NCBI RefSeq assembly: GCF_001507435.1
Contig: NZ_LMWH01000001.1
Coordinates: 186,001-250,000, forward strand
Direction of reading: 5' to 3'
Length of the DNA: 64,000 nt
DNA from: Streptomyces sp. NRRL F-5122
GTDB lineage: Bacteria > Actinomycetota > Actinomycetes > Streptomycetales > Streptomycetaceae
Below, one piece after another: positions 48,869 to 59,247 of the stretch. Below the pieces are notes generated by a model. It did not search any database and was not told where the DNA came from. It worked only from the letters and a program-made list of their open reading frames with translations. Positions within the stretch are counted from its first letter, which is position 1, and each line of letters begins with the position of its first letter. The translations under genes and the position numbers were made by a program.

Positions 48869-51379
48869 CTAGCTCCGCAGCGTGGCTCCCGTGCGCTCGG
48901 CGGCGAGCGCGACCGCCGTGTCGCGGGCCGCGGAGGCCTCGTCGACGGTCAGGGTGCGGTCGGGCGCCCGGAAGCGCAGCGCGTACGCGAGCGACTTCTT
49001 GCCCTCGCCGAGCTGCTCGCTCTCGTAGACATCGAACAGCCGGATGGACTCGAGCAGTTGACCGGCGCCCTCACGCAGCGCGGCCTCGACCTCCGCGTGC
49101 GGGACGGCCGAGTCCACGACCAGCGCGACGTCCTGGGTGGCGACCGGGAAGCTCGAGATCCGGGGACCCTTCACGGGCCCGGTGCCCGCCCGCTCCAGCA
49201 CGTCCAGGTCGAGCTCCATCGCGCATGTGCGCTCGGGCAGACCCAGGGTCTTCAGGACACCGGGGTGCAACTCGCCTGCGTAGCCGATGACCTGCTCGTT
49301 CCCGTCCACCACCACGGCCAGTTCGGCACAGCGGCCGGGGTGCCACGGGCCGTACTGGCCCTTGCGGACGACGAGGTCCGCACCCGCCTCCCGGGCGATG
49401 CTGCGCGCCGCCTCGATCGCGTCGGCCCAGTCGGCCGGGCGGCCCTTGCCCCACCAGCCGACCTGCTCGCGGGCGCCCGCGAGCACCACCGCGGCATGCC
49501 GGGGCTGCTCGGGCAGCGCCGCCGTGAGCGACGCGATCTCCTCGTCGGAGGGCCGGCGGTCGACGGTCAGACGCGTGGCGATGCGCTGCTCCTCGCGCGG
49601 GTGGAAGACCAGACCGGTCTCGAAGAGCGCCAGGTCGTGGGAGCCCCGGCCGTCGTTGCGGCGCAGCGCGCCCAGCAGGCCCGGCAGCAGCGTCGTACGG
49701 AGGGCGGGCTCCTCGTCGGAGAGCGGGTTGACCAGCTTGACGACCCGGCGGTTCGAGTCGTCGGCGGCCAGGCCGAACTGGTCGAAGATCTGCTCGCCGA
49801 TGAACGGGTAGTTCGGCGCCTCGACGAAGCCGGCGCCGGCCAGCGCGCGCCCGATCCGGCGGTGCAGCCGCTGCCGGTCGGTCAGACCGCGGCCCGCCGG
49901 GGGCTTGGGCAGCGTGGAGGGCAGGTTCTCGTAACCCTCGAGCCGGATGACCTCCTCGGCGAGGTCGTTCGGGTCCGTGAGGTCGGGCCGCCAGGACGGG
50001 ACAGTGACGATCAGCTCGTCCTGCCCGTAGACGTCGCAGCCGACCTGCTGGAGGCGGCGCACCACGGTCTCACGGCCGTACTCGACACCCGCCACCTTGT
50101 CCGGGTGGTTCGCCGGGATGGTGATGGTGTGCGGCGCCGAGGGCGCGATGACCTCGGTGACACCGGCGTCCGCGGTGCCGCCCCCGAGCAGGACCAGCAG
50201 GTCGACCGTGCGCTGTGCCGCGGCGGACGCGGCCAGCGGGTCGACGCCCCGTTCGAAGCGGCGGGACGCCTCGGAGGCCAGCTTGTGGCGGCGGGCCGTA
50301 CGCGCGATCGAGATCGCGTCGAAGTGGGCCGCCTCGATCACCACATCGGTGGTGCCGCCGTTCTCGTGGGCGTGGTCGGCGATCTCCGTGTTGGCACCGC
50401 CCATGACGCCGGCGAGGCCGATCGGGCCGCGGTCGTCCGTGATCACGAGGTCCTCGGCGTCCAGCGTGCGCGTCACACCGTCGAGGGTGGTGAGCTTCTC
50501 GCCCGCCTCGGCCCGGCGCACACCGATCGCACCCTGGATCAGCGAGCGGTCGTAGGCGTGCAGGGGCTGGCCCAGCTCCAGCATCACGTAGTTGGTGATG
50601 TCGACGGCCAGCGAGACGGGGCGCATGCCCGCCTTCTGCAGCCTGCGCTGCAGCCAGAGCGGGGACCGCGCCTCGGGCTCGATGCCGGTGACCGTGCGGG
50701 CGGTGAACCGGTCGCAGCCCATCGGCTCGGAGATCTTCACCGGGTGGCCGAACGCGTTCGGTGCCGGGACGTCGATCAGCGCCGGGTCCCGCAGCGGCAG
50801 ACCGTATGCGACGGCGGCCTCGCGGGCGATGCCGCGCAGGGAGAGGGCGTAGCCGCGGTCGGGGGTGACCGCGATGTCGAGCACCTCGTCGACGAGCTCG
50901 AGCAGCTCGACGGCGTCGATGCCGACCTCCGTCTCCTGCGGCAGGACGATGATGCCCTTGCTGCCGTCATCGCCCATGCCCAGCTCGTCGCCGGAGCAGA
51001 TCATGCCGTGCGAGACCCTGCCGTACGTCTTGCGCGCGGCGATCGAGAAGCCGCCGGGCAGCACGGCGCCCGGCAGGACCACGACGACCTTGTCGCCGAC
51101 GGAGAAGTTGCGGGCACCGCAGACGATCTCCTGCGGCTCACCCGTGCCGTTGGCCTGGCCGACGTCGACCGTGCAGAACCGGATGGGCTTCTTGAAGCCC
51201 TCCAGCTCCTCGATGGACAGCACCTGGCCGACCACCAGAGGTCCCTTGAGGTCGGCGCCGAGCTGCTCGACGGTCTCGACCTCGAGACCGACCGAGATGA
51301 GCTTGGCCTGGACGTCGCGCCCGGTCTGAGTCGCCGGCAGGTCGACGTACTCCCGCAGCCAAGAAAGCGGGACCCGCAT
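48869..51379 (-). CDS. pheT: phenylalanyl-tRNA synthetase beta subunit
   Basis: 836 residues. N-terminal EMAP-type tRNA-binding region (about 40-150, [20 protein letters not shown]), B3/4 editing domain, B5 helix-turn-helix, core domain, and the C-terminal FDX-ACB anticodon-binding domain ending in [13 protein letters not shown]. Start [15 protein letters not shown] is universal. It shares one base with the pheS stop (TGATG), so the alpha and beta subunits of the heterotetramer are made in equal amounts. Confidence 0.97.
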   Translation of the reverse strand: MRVPLSWLREYVDLPATQTGRDVQAKLISVGLEVETVEQLGADLKGPLVVGQVLSIEELEGFKKPIRFCTVDVGQANGTGEPQEIVCGARNFSVGDKVVVVLPGAVLPGGFSIAARKTYGRVSHGMICSGDELGMGDDGSKGIIVLPQETEVGIDAVELLELVDEVLDIAVTPDRGYALSLRGIAREAAVAYGLPLRDPALIDVPAPNAFGHPVKISEPMGCDRFTARTVTGIEPEARSPLWLQRRLQKAGMRPVSLAVDITNYVMLELGQPLHAYDRSLIQGAIGVRRAEAGEKLTTLDGVTRTLDAEDLVITDDRGPIGLAGVMGGANTEIADHAHENGGTTDVVIEAAHFDAISIARTARRHKLASEASRRFERGVDPLAASAAAQRTVDLLVLLGGGTADAGVTEVIAPSAPHTITIPANHPDKVAGVEYGRETVVRRLQQVGCDVYGQDELIVTVPSWRPDLTDPNDLAEEVIRLEGYENLPSTLPKPPAGRGLTDRQRLHRRIGRALAGAGFVEAPNYPFIGEQIFDQFGLAADDSNRRVVKLVNPLSDEEPALRTTLLPGLLGALRRNDGRGSHDLALFETGLVFHPREEQRIATRLTVDRRPSDEEIASLTAALPEQPRHAAVVLAGAREQVGWWGKGRPADWADAIEAARSIAREAGADLVVRKGQYGPWHPGRCAELAVVVDGNEQVIGYAGELHPGVLKTLGLPERTCAMELDLDVLERAGTGPVKGPRISSFPVATQDVALVVDSAVPHAEVEAALREGAGQLLESIRLFDVYESEQLGEGKKSLAYALRFRAPDRTLTVDEASAARDTAVALAAERTGATLRS

Positions 51380-52503
51380 CAGATCTCCATCCCGAACGGC
51401 CGGGTGAACCGGACGTCACCCTCGACCATGTCTCGCATGTCTTCGACGTTGTGGCGGAACATCAGCATCCGCTCGATGCCGAACCCGAAGGCGAATCCGC
51501 TGTACTTCTCGGGGTCCACGCCGCAGGCGACCAGCACCCTCGGGTTGACCATGCCGCAGCCGCCGAGCTCGATCCAGCCCTCGCTGGAGCAGGTGCGGCA
51601 GGGCCGGTCCGGGTTGCCGACGGACTCGCCCTTGCAGACGTAGCAGAGCATGTCCATCTCGGCGGACGGCTCGGTGAAGGGGAAGTAGTTCGGGCGCAGC
51701 CGGGTCTTCATGTCCGCGCCGAAGAGCGACTGGACCATGTGGTCCATCGTGCCCTTGAGGTCGGCCATGGTCAGGCCCTCGTCGACGGCCAGCAGCTCGA
51801 TCTGGTGGAAGACCGGGGTGTGCGTGGCGTCCAGCTCGTCCGTGCGGTACACCCGGCCGGGGCACACGATGTAGACGGGCGGCTCGCGGTCGAGCAGCGA
51901 GCGGGCCTGTACGGGGGAGGTGTGCGTGCGCAGCACGACACCCGACTCGCCACGGTCGCCCTCGGGACCCTCGACGAAGAAGGTGTCCTGCATCTGCCGC
52001 GCCGGGTGGTCGGGCGTGAAGTTCAAGGCGTCGAAGTTGAACCACTCCGCCTCGACCTCGGGGCCCTCGGCGATCTCGTAGCCCATGGACACGAAGACGT
52101 CCGCGACCCGCTCCATGAACGTGGTCAGCGGGTGGCGGGCTCCGGCGGGCACGCGGTCGTGGGGCAGCGTGACGTCCACGGCCTCCTCGACCAGTACACG
52201 GGCGTCCCGCTCGGCCTCCAGCTCGCTCTGGCGCGCGGCGAGGGCCTTGTTCACCGCGCCGCGGGCCATGCCGACCCGCTTTCCGGCGTCGGCCTTGGCG
52301 TGCGGGGGCAGGGCGCCGATCTCGCGGTTGGCGAGGGCCAGCGGCGAGGCGGGGCCGGTGTGGGCGACCTTGGCCTCGTGGAGGGCGTCGAGGGAGTCCG
52401 CGGCGGCGAAGGCGGCGAGCGCCTCGTCCCGCATGCGCTCGATCTCTTCCGGTTTCAAGGCCTCGACCTCGACAGGGTCGTACGACTTATTGGGTGCCGA
52501 CAT
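51379..52503 (-). CDS. pheS: phenylalanyl-tRNA synthetase alpha subunit
   Basis: 374 residues. Class-II catalytic subunit: motif 2 [19 protein letters not shown] region, then [18 protein letters not shown] and [16 protein letters not shown], and motif 3 [10 protein letters not shown]-terminal coiled-coil tRNA arm (about 20-105). ATG at 52503 with GGAAGAG. The minus-strand -10-like TAGACT at 52612-52617 could be the promoter; no Phe-rich leader peptide or T-box was found upstream. Confidence 0.97.
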   Translation of the reverse strand: MSAPNKSYDPVEVEALKPEEIERMRDEALAAFAAADSLDALHEAKVAHTGPASPLALANREIGALPPHAKADAGKRVGMARGAVNKALAARQSELEAERDARVLVEEAVDVTLPHDRVPAGARHPLTTFMERVADVFVSMGYEIAEGPEVEAEWFNFDALNFTPDHPARQMQDTFFVEGPEGDRGESGVVLRTHTSPVQARSLLDREPPVYIVCPGRVYRTDELDATHTPVFHQIELLAVDEGLTMADLKGTMDHMVQSLFGADMKTRLRPNYFPFTEPSAEMDMLCYVCKGESVGNPDRPCRTCSSEGWIELGGCGMVNPRVLVACGVDPEKYSGFAFGFGIERMLMFRHNVEDMRDMVEGDVRFTRPFGMEI

Positions 52504-52792
52504 CTCTTCCCGTGCTTCCGATTGGCTGGCTGAAGGTCCCCGTCACTGGTCCTGACACTGGTCCGATGACGCATCGTCGCCGACTTCGGGACACAAAGGT
52601 GCCAAAGGCCGAGTCTAACGGGGTGGGAGCGGCTACCGGACCGCACGTCCATGAGGCGGCCCGGTCCGGGGCCCGTCGTCGCACGCGAACCGTCCATCCG
52701 AGGGGTGGGCCGGAGCGGCGCCGGTGCGCGAGTACGACAGCGGGATCCGGGGCTCCCGGGGAACGCGGAGGAGCCCGTGGGACCCGACGCTT

Positions 52793-53926
52793 CTACAGGA
52801 GATACGCCGGTGTGCCCACGGGCAACGTAAATCGGAACTCCGCCCCGCCGCCGCGGGCGCGGCCGACCGTGATGGTGCCGCCGTGGGCCTCGACGATGCC
52901 TTTGACGATGTACAACCCGAGGCCCGTGCCGCCACGCTTGCTGCCCCGCCAGAAGCGGGTGAAGACGCGGTTCATGGACTCCTCCGGGATGCCGGGCCCC
53001 TCGTCGCCCACCGTGACCGACGTGTCGGCGTCCTCCCCGTCGCGCGGGGACGCCGAGGGCGTGATCTCGATGGTGACGGTTCCCTCGCCGTGGCGCACGG
53101 CATTTTCCAGGAGGTTGCTCAGCACCTGGTCGATCTTGTCGGGGTCGGCCCACAGGGCGGGCAGCGGATGCTCCAGGCGCAGCAGGAAGCGGTCGGCGGG
53201 CTGGCCCGCGGCGACATAGGCCTGGATGTGCCGTCCCACCGCCGCCCCTATGTCGACGGGCTGGCGCCGCACCTCCAGCCGCCCGGAGTCGATGCGTGAG
53301 ATGTCCAGCAGCTCGGCGATCAGCCGCGTCACCCGGTTCGCGTCGGCGTCGACGGTCTCCAGCATCAGCCGCTTCTGGTCGTCGGTGAAGCGTTCCCACT
53401 TGGCGAGCAGGGTGGCCGTGAACCCTTTGACGGACGTGAGGGGCGAGCGAAGCTCATGGGCCACCGTGGCGATCAGCTCGGCATGGCTGCGCTCGGTACG
53501 GCGCCTTGCCTCGGTGTCGCGCAGACAGACCACGACGTGGCGTACGGGACCGGTGGGACGGTCCCGCACATAGCGCGCGGAGACGAGCACCTCCCGCCCT
53601 CCCGGCAGCAGCAGATTCCGCTCGGGCTGCCGTACCCGAATGGCGAGACCTCCGTAGGGATCGGTCAGCTGCCACCAGCGCCGTCCCTCCAGGTCTTCCA
53701 GGGGCAGGGCCTGGTCGAGACGCCCGCCGAGCGCCTCGGCGGCGGGCGTGGCGGTGATCCGGGCGGCGGCGGCGTTGAAGCAGATCACCCGGCCGTTCTC
53801 GTCGGCGATCACGAGGCCGTCGGGGAGGTCGTCCGGGTCGATGCCGAGCTCGGCGAGATCACCGCGCCGGGACGCGGGCGCACGGTCCGCGTCACGTGCT
53901 CCCGGTGCTCTGCTCGTGCCGATCAT
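52793..53926 (-). CDS. soluble PAS-domain histidine kinase (orphan)
   Basis: 377 residues and no transmembrane segment. A PAS domain (about 35-140, GLVIADENGRVICFNAAAAR) precedes HisKA with TVAHELRSPLTSVKGF and HATPase with VLSNLLENAVRHG, GDEGPGIP and GTGLGLYIVKG. Kinase motifs are intact. No response regulator is adjacent, so it is an orphan or signals to a distant one. Confidence 0.92.
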   Translation of the reverse strand: MIGTSRAPGARDADRAPASRRGDLAELGIDPDDLPDGLVIADENGRVICFNAAAARITATPAAEALGGRLDQALPLEDLEGRRWWQLTDPYGGLAIRVRQPERNLLLPGGREVLVSARYVRDRPTGPVRHVVVCLRDTEARRRTERSHAELIATVAHELRSPLTSVKGFTATLLAKWERFTDDQKRLMLETVDADANRVTRLIAELLDISRIDSGRLEVRRQPVDIGAAVGRHIQAYVAAGQPADRFLLRLEHPLPALWADPDKIDQVLSNLLENAVRHGEGTVTIEITPSASPRDGEDADTSVTVGDEGPGIPEESMNRVFTRFWRGSKRGGTGLGLYIVKGIVEAHGGTITVGRARGGGAEFRFTLPVGTPAYLL

Positions 53927-54019
53927 CCCCGTACCCCACCTCTCATCCGGTGTGGGGGGTTCCTCCCTGCTCGAGGCAAGTCGAGAGCTGGGGGAGGGGC
54001 CCCCGAGCCCGCCACCCTA

Positions 54020-54877
54020 CTAGCCGGGGGTGACGGAACGGCACCCTCCGGCGGCGCGCTGTGCACGGGCGGATGCGTAGAGACATACGGCGGCGGCGGT
54101 CGCGAGGTTCAGACTTTCGGCCTTTCCGTGGATCGGCACGCGCACGACGGCATCGGCCAGCGCCCGGGTCTCCTCCGGAAGCCCCCAGGCCTCGTTGCCG
54201 AACACCCAGGCGGTGGGCCCGCCCATGGTGCCCTCGTCCAACTCGTCGTCGAGGTCGCGGTCCCCCGCCCCGTCGGCGGCCAGGATCCGCACGCCGGCCT
54301 GCTTCAGCCCGGACACGGCGCGCTCGACGGGGACGCCGACGGCCACGGGCAGATGGAACAGGGAGCCCACGGAGGCCCGGACGGCCTTCGGGTTGTAGAG
54401 GTCGACCGAGGCGTCGGTGAGGACGACGGCATCGGCCCCTGCGGCGTCCGCACAGCGCAGGACGGTCCCGGCGTTCCCGGGGTCCCGGACATGGGCGAGC
54501 ACGGCGACGAGCCGCGGGCGCGCGCTCAGGACCGCGTCGAAGTCGGTGTCGAGGAACCGGCAGACCCCCACGAGGCCCTGGGGCGTGACCGTGGTGGACA
54601 CGTCGGCGATGACCTCTTCGGCCGCCAGGTGCACCCGGGCTCCGGCGTCGCGGGCCGCGCCGACGATGTCGGGATACCGCTCCGCGGCCTCGGGTGTGGT
54701 GAAAAGTTCGACGAGGGTGGACCTGCCGTCGGCCCGGTGCCCGGCGGCCTCCCGCACGGCCTGCGGCCCCTCCGCGAGGAACAGCTGCTCCTTGCCCCGG
54801 AAGCTCCGCCTGCCGAGCCGCCGGGCGGCGCCGACGCGGGGAGAGCGGGGGGAGATCAGCTCGAGGGCCGGGGGCAT
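54020..54877 (-). CDS. SpoU/TrmH-family RNA 2'-O-methyltransferase
   Basis: 285 residues. N-terminal RNA-binding substrate domain (about 1-105) and a C-terminal SPOUT knot with motif 1 VLAHVRDPGNAGTVLRCADA, motif 2 VFGNEAWGLPEE and motif 3 VPIHGKAESLNLATAAAV. Methylates a ribose 2'-OH in rRNA or tRNA; resembles the TsnR/RlmB-like group, target unknown. Just downstream of the infC-rpmI-rplT cluster on the same strand, a common arrangement. ATG at 54877. Confidence 0.92.
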   Translation of the reverse strand: MPPALELISPRSPRVGAARRLGRRSFRGKEQLFLAEGPQAVREAAGHRADGRSTLVELFTTPEAAERYPDIVGAARDAGARVHLAAEEVIADVSTTVTPQGLVGVCRFLDTDFDAVLSARPRLVAVLAHVRDPGNAGTVLRCADAAGADAVVLTDASVDLYNPKAVRASVGSLFHLPVAVGVPVERAVSGLKQAGVRILAADGAGDRDLDDELDEGTMGGPTAWVFGNEAWGLPEETRALADAVVRVPIHGKAESLNLATAAAVCLYASARAQRAAGGCRSVTPG

Positions 54878-55013
54878 GCGTCCACCTTCGATGGGTCAGG
54901 GTCTGTTGTCCGCCGCGACGCGACGGCCGCCGGGGCGGCGGGCCCGGTGCCTCGTGCCGTGCAGGCGGTGAGGGGAGGCCGGAACGGCCGTTGCGTCGCG
55001 GAACGCAGTCGGA

Positions 55014-55068
55014 CCCGCAGGCTGCGTAGCCTGCGGGCCCGTACGATCACGTCGGCCCGGCCGACGTG
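55014..55068 (-). terminator. tandem terminators after rplT
   Basis: Two perfect hairpins downstream of rplT: CACGTCGGCC/GGCCGACGTG (55048-55068, 1-nt centre), 15 bases after the stop, then CCCGCAGGCT/AGCCTGCGGG (55014-55037, 4-nt loop). They separate the ribosomal operon from the methyltransferase gene. Confidence 0.75.
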
Positions 55069-55082
55069 GCGCCGTCGTGTGG

Positions 55083-55466
55083 TTACGCCGCCTTGGGCGC
55101 GTTCACGTCCGCCGGCAGCGCCTTCTGGGCGACCTCGACGAGCGCGGCGAACGCGCGGGCGTCGTTGACGGCCAGCTCGGCGAGGATCTTGCGGTCGACC
55201 TCGACGTTGGCGGCCTTCAGACCCTGGATGAAGCGGTTGTACGTGATGCCGTTGGCGCGGGCAGCGGCGTTGATGCGCTGGATCCACAGCTGACGGAAGT
55301 CGCCCTTGCGCTTCTTGCGGTCGTTGTAGTTGTAGACCAGCGAGTGGGTGACCTGCTCCTTGGCCTTGCGGTACAGGCGCGAACGCTGACCGCGGTAGCC
55401 GGAGGCCTGCTCGAGGATCGCCCGGCGCTTCTTGTGGGCGTTGACTGCCCGCTTGACGCGTGCCAC
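55083..55466 (-). CDS. rplT: 50S ribosomal protein L20
   Basis: 127 residues, standard actinobacterial length. Basic N-terminal helix ([20 protein letters not shown]) threads into 23S r[22 protein letters not shown] and [19 protein letters not shown] are hallmark blocks. GTG at 55466 with AAGGAG upstream. L20 is an assembly protein and, in other bacteria, a repressor of its own infC-rpmI-rplT operon. Confidence 0.97.
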   Translation of the reverse strand: MARVKRAVNAHKKRRAILEQASGYRGQRSRLYRKAKEQVTHSLVYNYNDRKKRKGDFRQLWIQRINAAARANGITYNRFIQGLKAANVEVDRKILAELAVNDARAFAALVEVAQKALPADVNAPKAA

Positions 55467-55577
55467 TTGTTTGACTCCTTGTAGCGGGGCCGCGGTGGTA
55501 CTCACGCGGCCCGGGTTCGATTGGGTCCCGGTCCTGACGAACGGCGCGCTCAGATCGGACGATCAGGCGCCGTCACG

Positions 55578-55772
55578 TCACTTGCCGAGAAGCTTCTTGA
55601 TCTTCTTGGCGTCGGCCGGGGCCATCTCGGCGTTGCCGGTGAGGCGACGCGTCAGACGGGACGACTTGTGCTCGAGCAGGTGGCGCTTGCCGGCACGCTC
55701 ACGGAGCACCTTGCCGGAGCCGGTGATCTTGAAGCGCTTGCTGGCACCGCTGTGCGACTTGTTCTTCGGCAT
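55578..55772 (-). CDS. rpmI: 50S ribosomal protein L35
   Basis: 64 residues, [15 protein letters not shown] start and KHLL-type [12 protein letters not shown] block, very basic. Middle gene of infC-rpmI-rplT, with about 110 bases on either side. ATG at 55772, AGGAGA-like site upstream. Confidence 0.97.
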   Translation of the reverse strand: MPKNKSHSGASKRFKITGSGKVLRERAGKRHLLEHKSSRLTRRLTGNAEMAPADAKKIKKLLGK

Positions 55773-55881
55773 AGCGCCGTTCTCTCCTCGTCGGTGGCGC
55801 CCCGGTGCCCGGTCGATGAAACCGGGCACATCGGAGCGTCGCTCTTGTAATCGGTTGGTCCTGGGACTGACGTCCCGGGGG

Positions 55882-56529
55882 TCACGCCTCGGCGGAAGCC
55901 TCGGCCGGGGCCTCGGTGGACTCGGCCTCGGCGGCGTTCTGCGAGCGGCCCGGGTGGGCCTTCGCCTCGGCCTTGCGGGCCTCCTGCGCCTGACGAGCCT
56001 CGGCCATGGCCTCGGTCTTCTTCTTGTGCGGACCGAGAACCATGATCATGTTCCGGCCGTCCTGCTTCGGGTTCGACTCGACGAAGCCGAGGTCCTGGAC
56101 GTCCTCCGCGAGACGCTGCAGCAGCCGGTAGCCCAGTTCGGGCCGGGACTGCTCGCGACCGCGGAACATGATCGTGATCTTGACCTTGTCGCCCTGCTTG
56201 AGGAACCGGACGACGTGACCCTTTTTGGTGTCATAGTCGTGCGGGTCGATCTTCGGCCGGAGCTTCATCTCCTTGATGACCGTGTGCGCCTGGTTCTTGC
56301 GCGCCTCACGGGCCTTCATGGCCGACTCGTACTTGAACTTCCCGTAGTCCATGAGCTTGCAGACGGGCGGACGGGCGTTCGCCGCGACCTCGACCAGGTC
56401 CAGGTCGTACTCCTGCGCAAGCTCCAGGGCCTTGGCAAGCGGCACGATGCCCACCTGCTCGCCGCTGGGACCGACAAGTCGCACCTCGGGAACGCGAATC
56501 CGGTCGTTGATGCGGGGCTCGGTGCTGAT
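55882..56529 (-). CDS. infC: translation initiation factor IF-3 (AUC start)
   Basis: 215 residues if begun at the ATC at 56529. Binds the 30S subunit, prevents subunit joining and proofreads start codons. Homology begins [20 protein letters not shown]; the ATC lies 4 bases after AGGAGGATCC, and no ATG, GTG or TTG occurs in frame upstream, so a rare non-AUG start is the best reading, as known for infC in other bacteria (AUU/AUC), where IF-3 represses its own synthesis. A GTG at 56484 would cut the N-terminal strand. The C-terminus has an Ala/Glu-rich tail (about 180-215). A leader terminator lies upstream. Confidence 0.95.
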   Translation of the reverse strand: MSTEPRINDRIRVPEVRLVGPSGEQVGIVPLAKALELAQEYDLDLVEVAANARPPVCKLMDYGKFKYESAMKAREARKNQAHTVIKEMKLRPKIDPHDYDTKKGHVVRFLKQGDKVKITIMFRGREQSRPELGYRLLQRLAEDVQDLGFVESNPKQDGRNMIMVLGPHKKKTEAMAEARQAQEARKAEAKAHPGRSQNAAEAESTEAPAEASAEA

Positions 56530-56956
56530 GGATCCTCCTCGGTAGCACCATCACGACCGTCTGGCGGACAGCCGCGTATGTCTGGTTGACATGGGACCCA
56601 ACCTTCGCGGCACACGAAAAATGCCCCGAACGGTACACAGGCGGGGCTCCAAAGCGTCCGGAGCACCGCGCGGGTGAACCGCGGGGCGCGCATTCGGGCG
56701 ACTCCACCGTCCGTACGGAACGGTGGTGGCCGCCTGACCGGTGACCCGCCGTCCCGGAGGACGGTCAGGTGGGAGATCGGAGCCTCCACTTGTGGGCCGG
56801 GCACTGCCATGTCCGGCCGGTCGTCACACAAGGTTAGCAGCTCCCCGTGAGTGGTGCGAACCGGCGTGCACCCGGCATCCGGCACCCCGCCCACGGTCCG
56901 CGCCCGGCCCCCTCCCGAGGGCGGCGGGCACCGGGCCTGGGCCTATCGTGTGGGGC
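56530..56956. other. divergent region infC / DUF1844 gene, with long infC leader
   Basis: 427 bases without a gene. The infC-proximal part holds an intrinsic terminator (56617-56647) and a palindromic hairpin CCACCGT/ACGGTGG (56704-56726). At the right end TATCGT lies about 7 bases before the DUF1844 ATG, suggesting a leaderless start there. Promoter of infC not confidently placed. Confidence 0.55.
56617..56647 (-). terminator. intrinsic terminator in the infC leader (putative attenuator)
   Basis: On the minus strand GCCCCG (56642-56647) pairs with CGGGGC (56623-56628) across a 13-nt loop and is followed at once by ATTTTT (56617-56622), a real U-tract, unusual in this GC-rich DNA. It lies about 88 bases before the infC start and the next gene upstream is divergent, so it most likely acts within the infC leader. 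Confidence 0.65.
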
Positions 56957-57352
56957 ATGAGTGACACCTCCCCCGAGGGATCCCCAGCTTCCGCAGAGTC
57001 CCCTGCCGCCGCCGGGAGTCCCGACTTCGACGACATGACCCGTGACATCGCGGAGGTCCCCGCCGTCGAGGTGCTCGTGACGGTCGCCGTCAACCTGATG
57101 AGCGCCGCCGCCGTGAAGCTCGGTCTGACCGAGGAGGGCGACAAGTACAAGGACCTGGACGAGGCCCGCAAGCTGGTGCACGCCCTGGCCGGTCTGCTCG
57201 ACGCCAGCGCGACGGAGATCAGTTCCTTCCACGCGGCGCCGCTGCGCGACGGCCTGAAGTCGCTCCAGCTCGCGTTCCGTGAGGCCTCGGTCGTCCCCGA
57301 CGAGCCGGGCCAGGGACCGGGCGAGAAGTACACCGGACCGGTCTACGGCTAG
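56957..57352 (+). CDS. DUF1844 family protein
   Basis: 131 residues. Disordered Ser/Pro/Glu-rich N-terminus (1-35), then the DUF1844 helical core (VPAVEVLVTVAVNLMSAAAVKLG and LDEARKLVHALAGLLDA). A conserved actinobacterial neighbour of infC, function unknown. ATG at 56957, no ribosome site. Divergent from infC. Confidence 0.88.
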   Translation: MSDTSPEGSPASAESPAAAGSPDFDDMTRDIAEVPAVEVLVTVAVNLMSAAAVKLGLTEEGDKYKDLDEARKLVHALAGLLDASATEISSFHAAPLRDGLKSLQLAFREASVVPDEPGQGPGEKYTGPVYG

Positions 57353-57398
57353 TCGGAGGTACAGCGGACCGGTTCCTGGTCCGGCGACCGCGACCAAT

Positions 57399-58145
57399 TC
57401 ACCCGCGGACGAACAGGGGCTCGCCCGGAGGCGCCGCCTCGGCCGGCAGTACCGCCAGGTCGAGGCCGCGCACCAGGCGGGCCCGCAGTGTCTCGTCGGC
57501 CGCCATGCGCCGCGCCACGGCGCCGGCGGCCTCGGCCGGCGCCGCGCCGGGTGCCAGCACGAGGGCCAGGATGCCGTCGGCCTGTCCGGGGCCGAGGTAG
57601 GCACGCAGCACGTCGGGCTCACCCGCCACGGCGGCCCGTACGGCGTCGGTCACGGCGGGATCGGCGAGCGGATCCGTCGTCGTACGGCCCTCCGCGAGCG
57701 CCAGCAGAGTGGGGCCGGACAGCTCGAAGGGCACCGGGCCTGACATGTCCAGCACGATCGTGTCGGCCTTCTCGTGCACGGCGGCCTGCAGCGCCTGGTG
57801 CACGGGGACCGCGACGGGGCGGGCCTGCGGGTCCCAGCGGGCCAGCGACTCGGTGGACGTGAAGGCGGGCAGGGCCGTGCGGCCGCCGGCCTTCAGGGTG
57901 GGCACGGCCATCTCACTGGTCTTCTCGCGGCGCAGTACGCCCCCGTGGCCCTCGTGGTCGCCCTCCTCCACCTCGCCGAGGAGGGCGACCACGGGGACGA
58001 GGAGCCGCGCACTCTTCAGGGCCTCCAGCACGGGTCCCACGGCGGTTCGGTCCTCGGCCCACGCGGCGAGCGCCGCGCTCAGCCGGGGGTCGGCGGAGCC
58101 GTCGTCGTCGGAGAAGCCGGAGTCGGGAATGTTCTTGTTCGCCAC
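57399..58145 (-). CDS. SseB-domain protein
   Basis: 248 residues with the SseB N-terminal domain (LVPVVALLGEVEEGD, ALPAFTSTESLARWDP) and an extra C-terminal helical part (about 160-248, EPDVLRAYLGPGQADGILALVL). Soluble, function unknown in Streptomyces; SseB is named after an unrelated enhancer of serine sensitivity. GTG at 58145. Convergent with the DUF1844 gene. Confidence 0.85.
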   Translation of the reverse strand: MANKNIPDSGFSDDDGSADPRLSAALAAWAEDRTAVGPVLEALKSARLLVPVVALLGEVEEGDHEGHGGVLRREKTSEMAVPTLKAGGRTALPAFTSTESLARWDPQARPVAVPVHQALQAAVHEKADTIVLDMSGPVPFELSGPTLLALAEGRTTTDPLADPAVTDAVRAAVAGEPDVLRAYLGPGQADGILALVLAPGAAPAEAAGAVARRMAADETLRARLVRGLDLAVLPAEAAPPGEPLFVRG

Positions 58146-58292
58146 GGACCGACCCTATCCGGGGGTCACCGCCGGGGGCGCGCCGGCCCAGGACCCCGGC
58201 GGGCGGCGCCTCACGGATTTCTCAGCGATTACTGACACGGCTCTCATGCCCGTCCCAAGCCGCGCACAGGACCGCTTTCGAGCATCGCGGGC

Positions 58293-59234
58293 ATGGAGTC
58301 CCACAGAGTCACCCGGCGCCGCGCCCGATCCTCCCGGGGCCGCGCGGTCCTCTCCACGGTGCTGGCCTCGGCCGTCGTCGTCGGCGGCACCGCGGCGGGG
58401 ACTGTGTATGTGAGGGCGCACGCCGACGCGGGCGCCGTATCGTCGCAGTCGTCGGTGACGCCCTCGGCGTCGGCCTCGGCGAGCCGGGAGGCATCGGTGG
58501 AACCTGCGGCGGAACCCTCGGACGATCGGGACGCGCTGCTGGAGAAGGCCATGAGGGCGGTGGCCGTCGAGGACGGCGCCGACGTGGCCGTGGCGGTGCT
58601 CGACCTGGACTCCGGTGACAGCGCCCGCTACGGCGACGGCGCCTTCGACACGGCGAGCATCGTGAAGGTGGATATCCTGGCGGCGCTGCTGCTCCAGGCG
58701 CAGGACGCGGACCGGCGGCTGACCGCCCAGGAGAAGGCGTACGCCACCGCGATGATCGAGGAGAGCGACAACGACTCCGCCTCCGCGCTGTGGACCGCGA
58801 TCGGACGGGCGGACGGGCTCGCCCGTGCGAACAAGCGCTTCGGCCTGACCGACACCACGGGTGGCGACGGCCCCCTGTGGGGCCTGACGCGGACGACCGC
58901 GGGCGATCAGCTCGTTCTGCTCCAGCAGGTGTTCGGTGACGGCTCCGAACTGAGCGACGCCTCCCGGACGTATCTGCAGGGGCTCATGGGCAACATCGCG
59001 GCGGACCAGCGCTGGGGTGTGTCGGCGGCCGCGGACGGTGCCGGGTGGGCGCTGAAGAACGGCTGGCTGGCGCGCAGCACGACCGGGCTGTGGGACGTCA
59101 ACAGCATCGGGCGGATCACGGCCGGCGGCCGCACCTACCTGGTGGCGACGCTGTCGAACGGCAGCTCCACCAAGGAGAAGGGGATCTCGCTGGTGGAGGC
59201 GGCGGCCCGGGCGGCGGTCTCGGCGTTCGCCTGA
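58293..59234 (+). CDS. exported class-A beta-lactamase-like serine hydrolase
   Basis: 313 residues. Basic N-terminus, one hydrophobic segment (about 18-40, signal or anchor), Ser/Ala-rich linker, then a transpeptidase-like fold: SxxK as DTASIVKVDIL, SDN as EESDNDSAS, and K-[T/N]-G as ALKNGW. The active-site order fits class A beta-lactamases; many such Streptomyces proteins have no known beta-lactamase role and may be peptidoglycan-modifying or inactive to antibiotics. ATG at 58293. Confidence 0.85.
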   Translation: MESHRVTRRRARSSRGRAVLSTVLASAVVVGGTAAGTVYVRAHADAGAVSSQSSVTPSASASASREASVEPAAEPSDDRDALLEKAMRAVAVEDGADVAVAVLDLDSGDSARYGDGAFDTASIVKVDILAALLLQAQDADRRLTAQEKAYATAMIEESDNDSASALWTAIGRADGLARANKRFGLTDTTGGDGPLWGLTRTTAGDQLVLLQQVFGDGSELSDASRTYLQGLMGNIAADQRWGVSAAADGAGWALKNGWLARSTTGLWDVNSIGRITAGGRTYLVATLSNGSSTKEKGISLVEAAARAAVSAFA

Positions 59235-59247
59235 TGACGGCGCCCCG

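Noticed and set aside
49058..51643. 861-residue plus-strand reading frame
   Set aside because: Antisense to pheT, which is unambiguous; biased to Asp/Val/Arg/Gly with no recognisable motif.
52504..52792. Phe leader peptide, T-box or repeat element upstream of pheS
   Set aside because: No run of Phe codons or T-box core; only a 9-bp direct repeat (CACTGGTCC twice, about 52544-52564), which is too weak to interpret.
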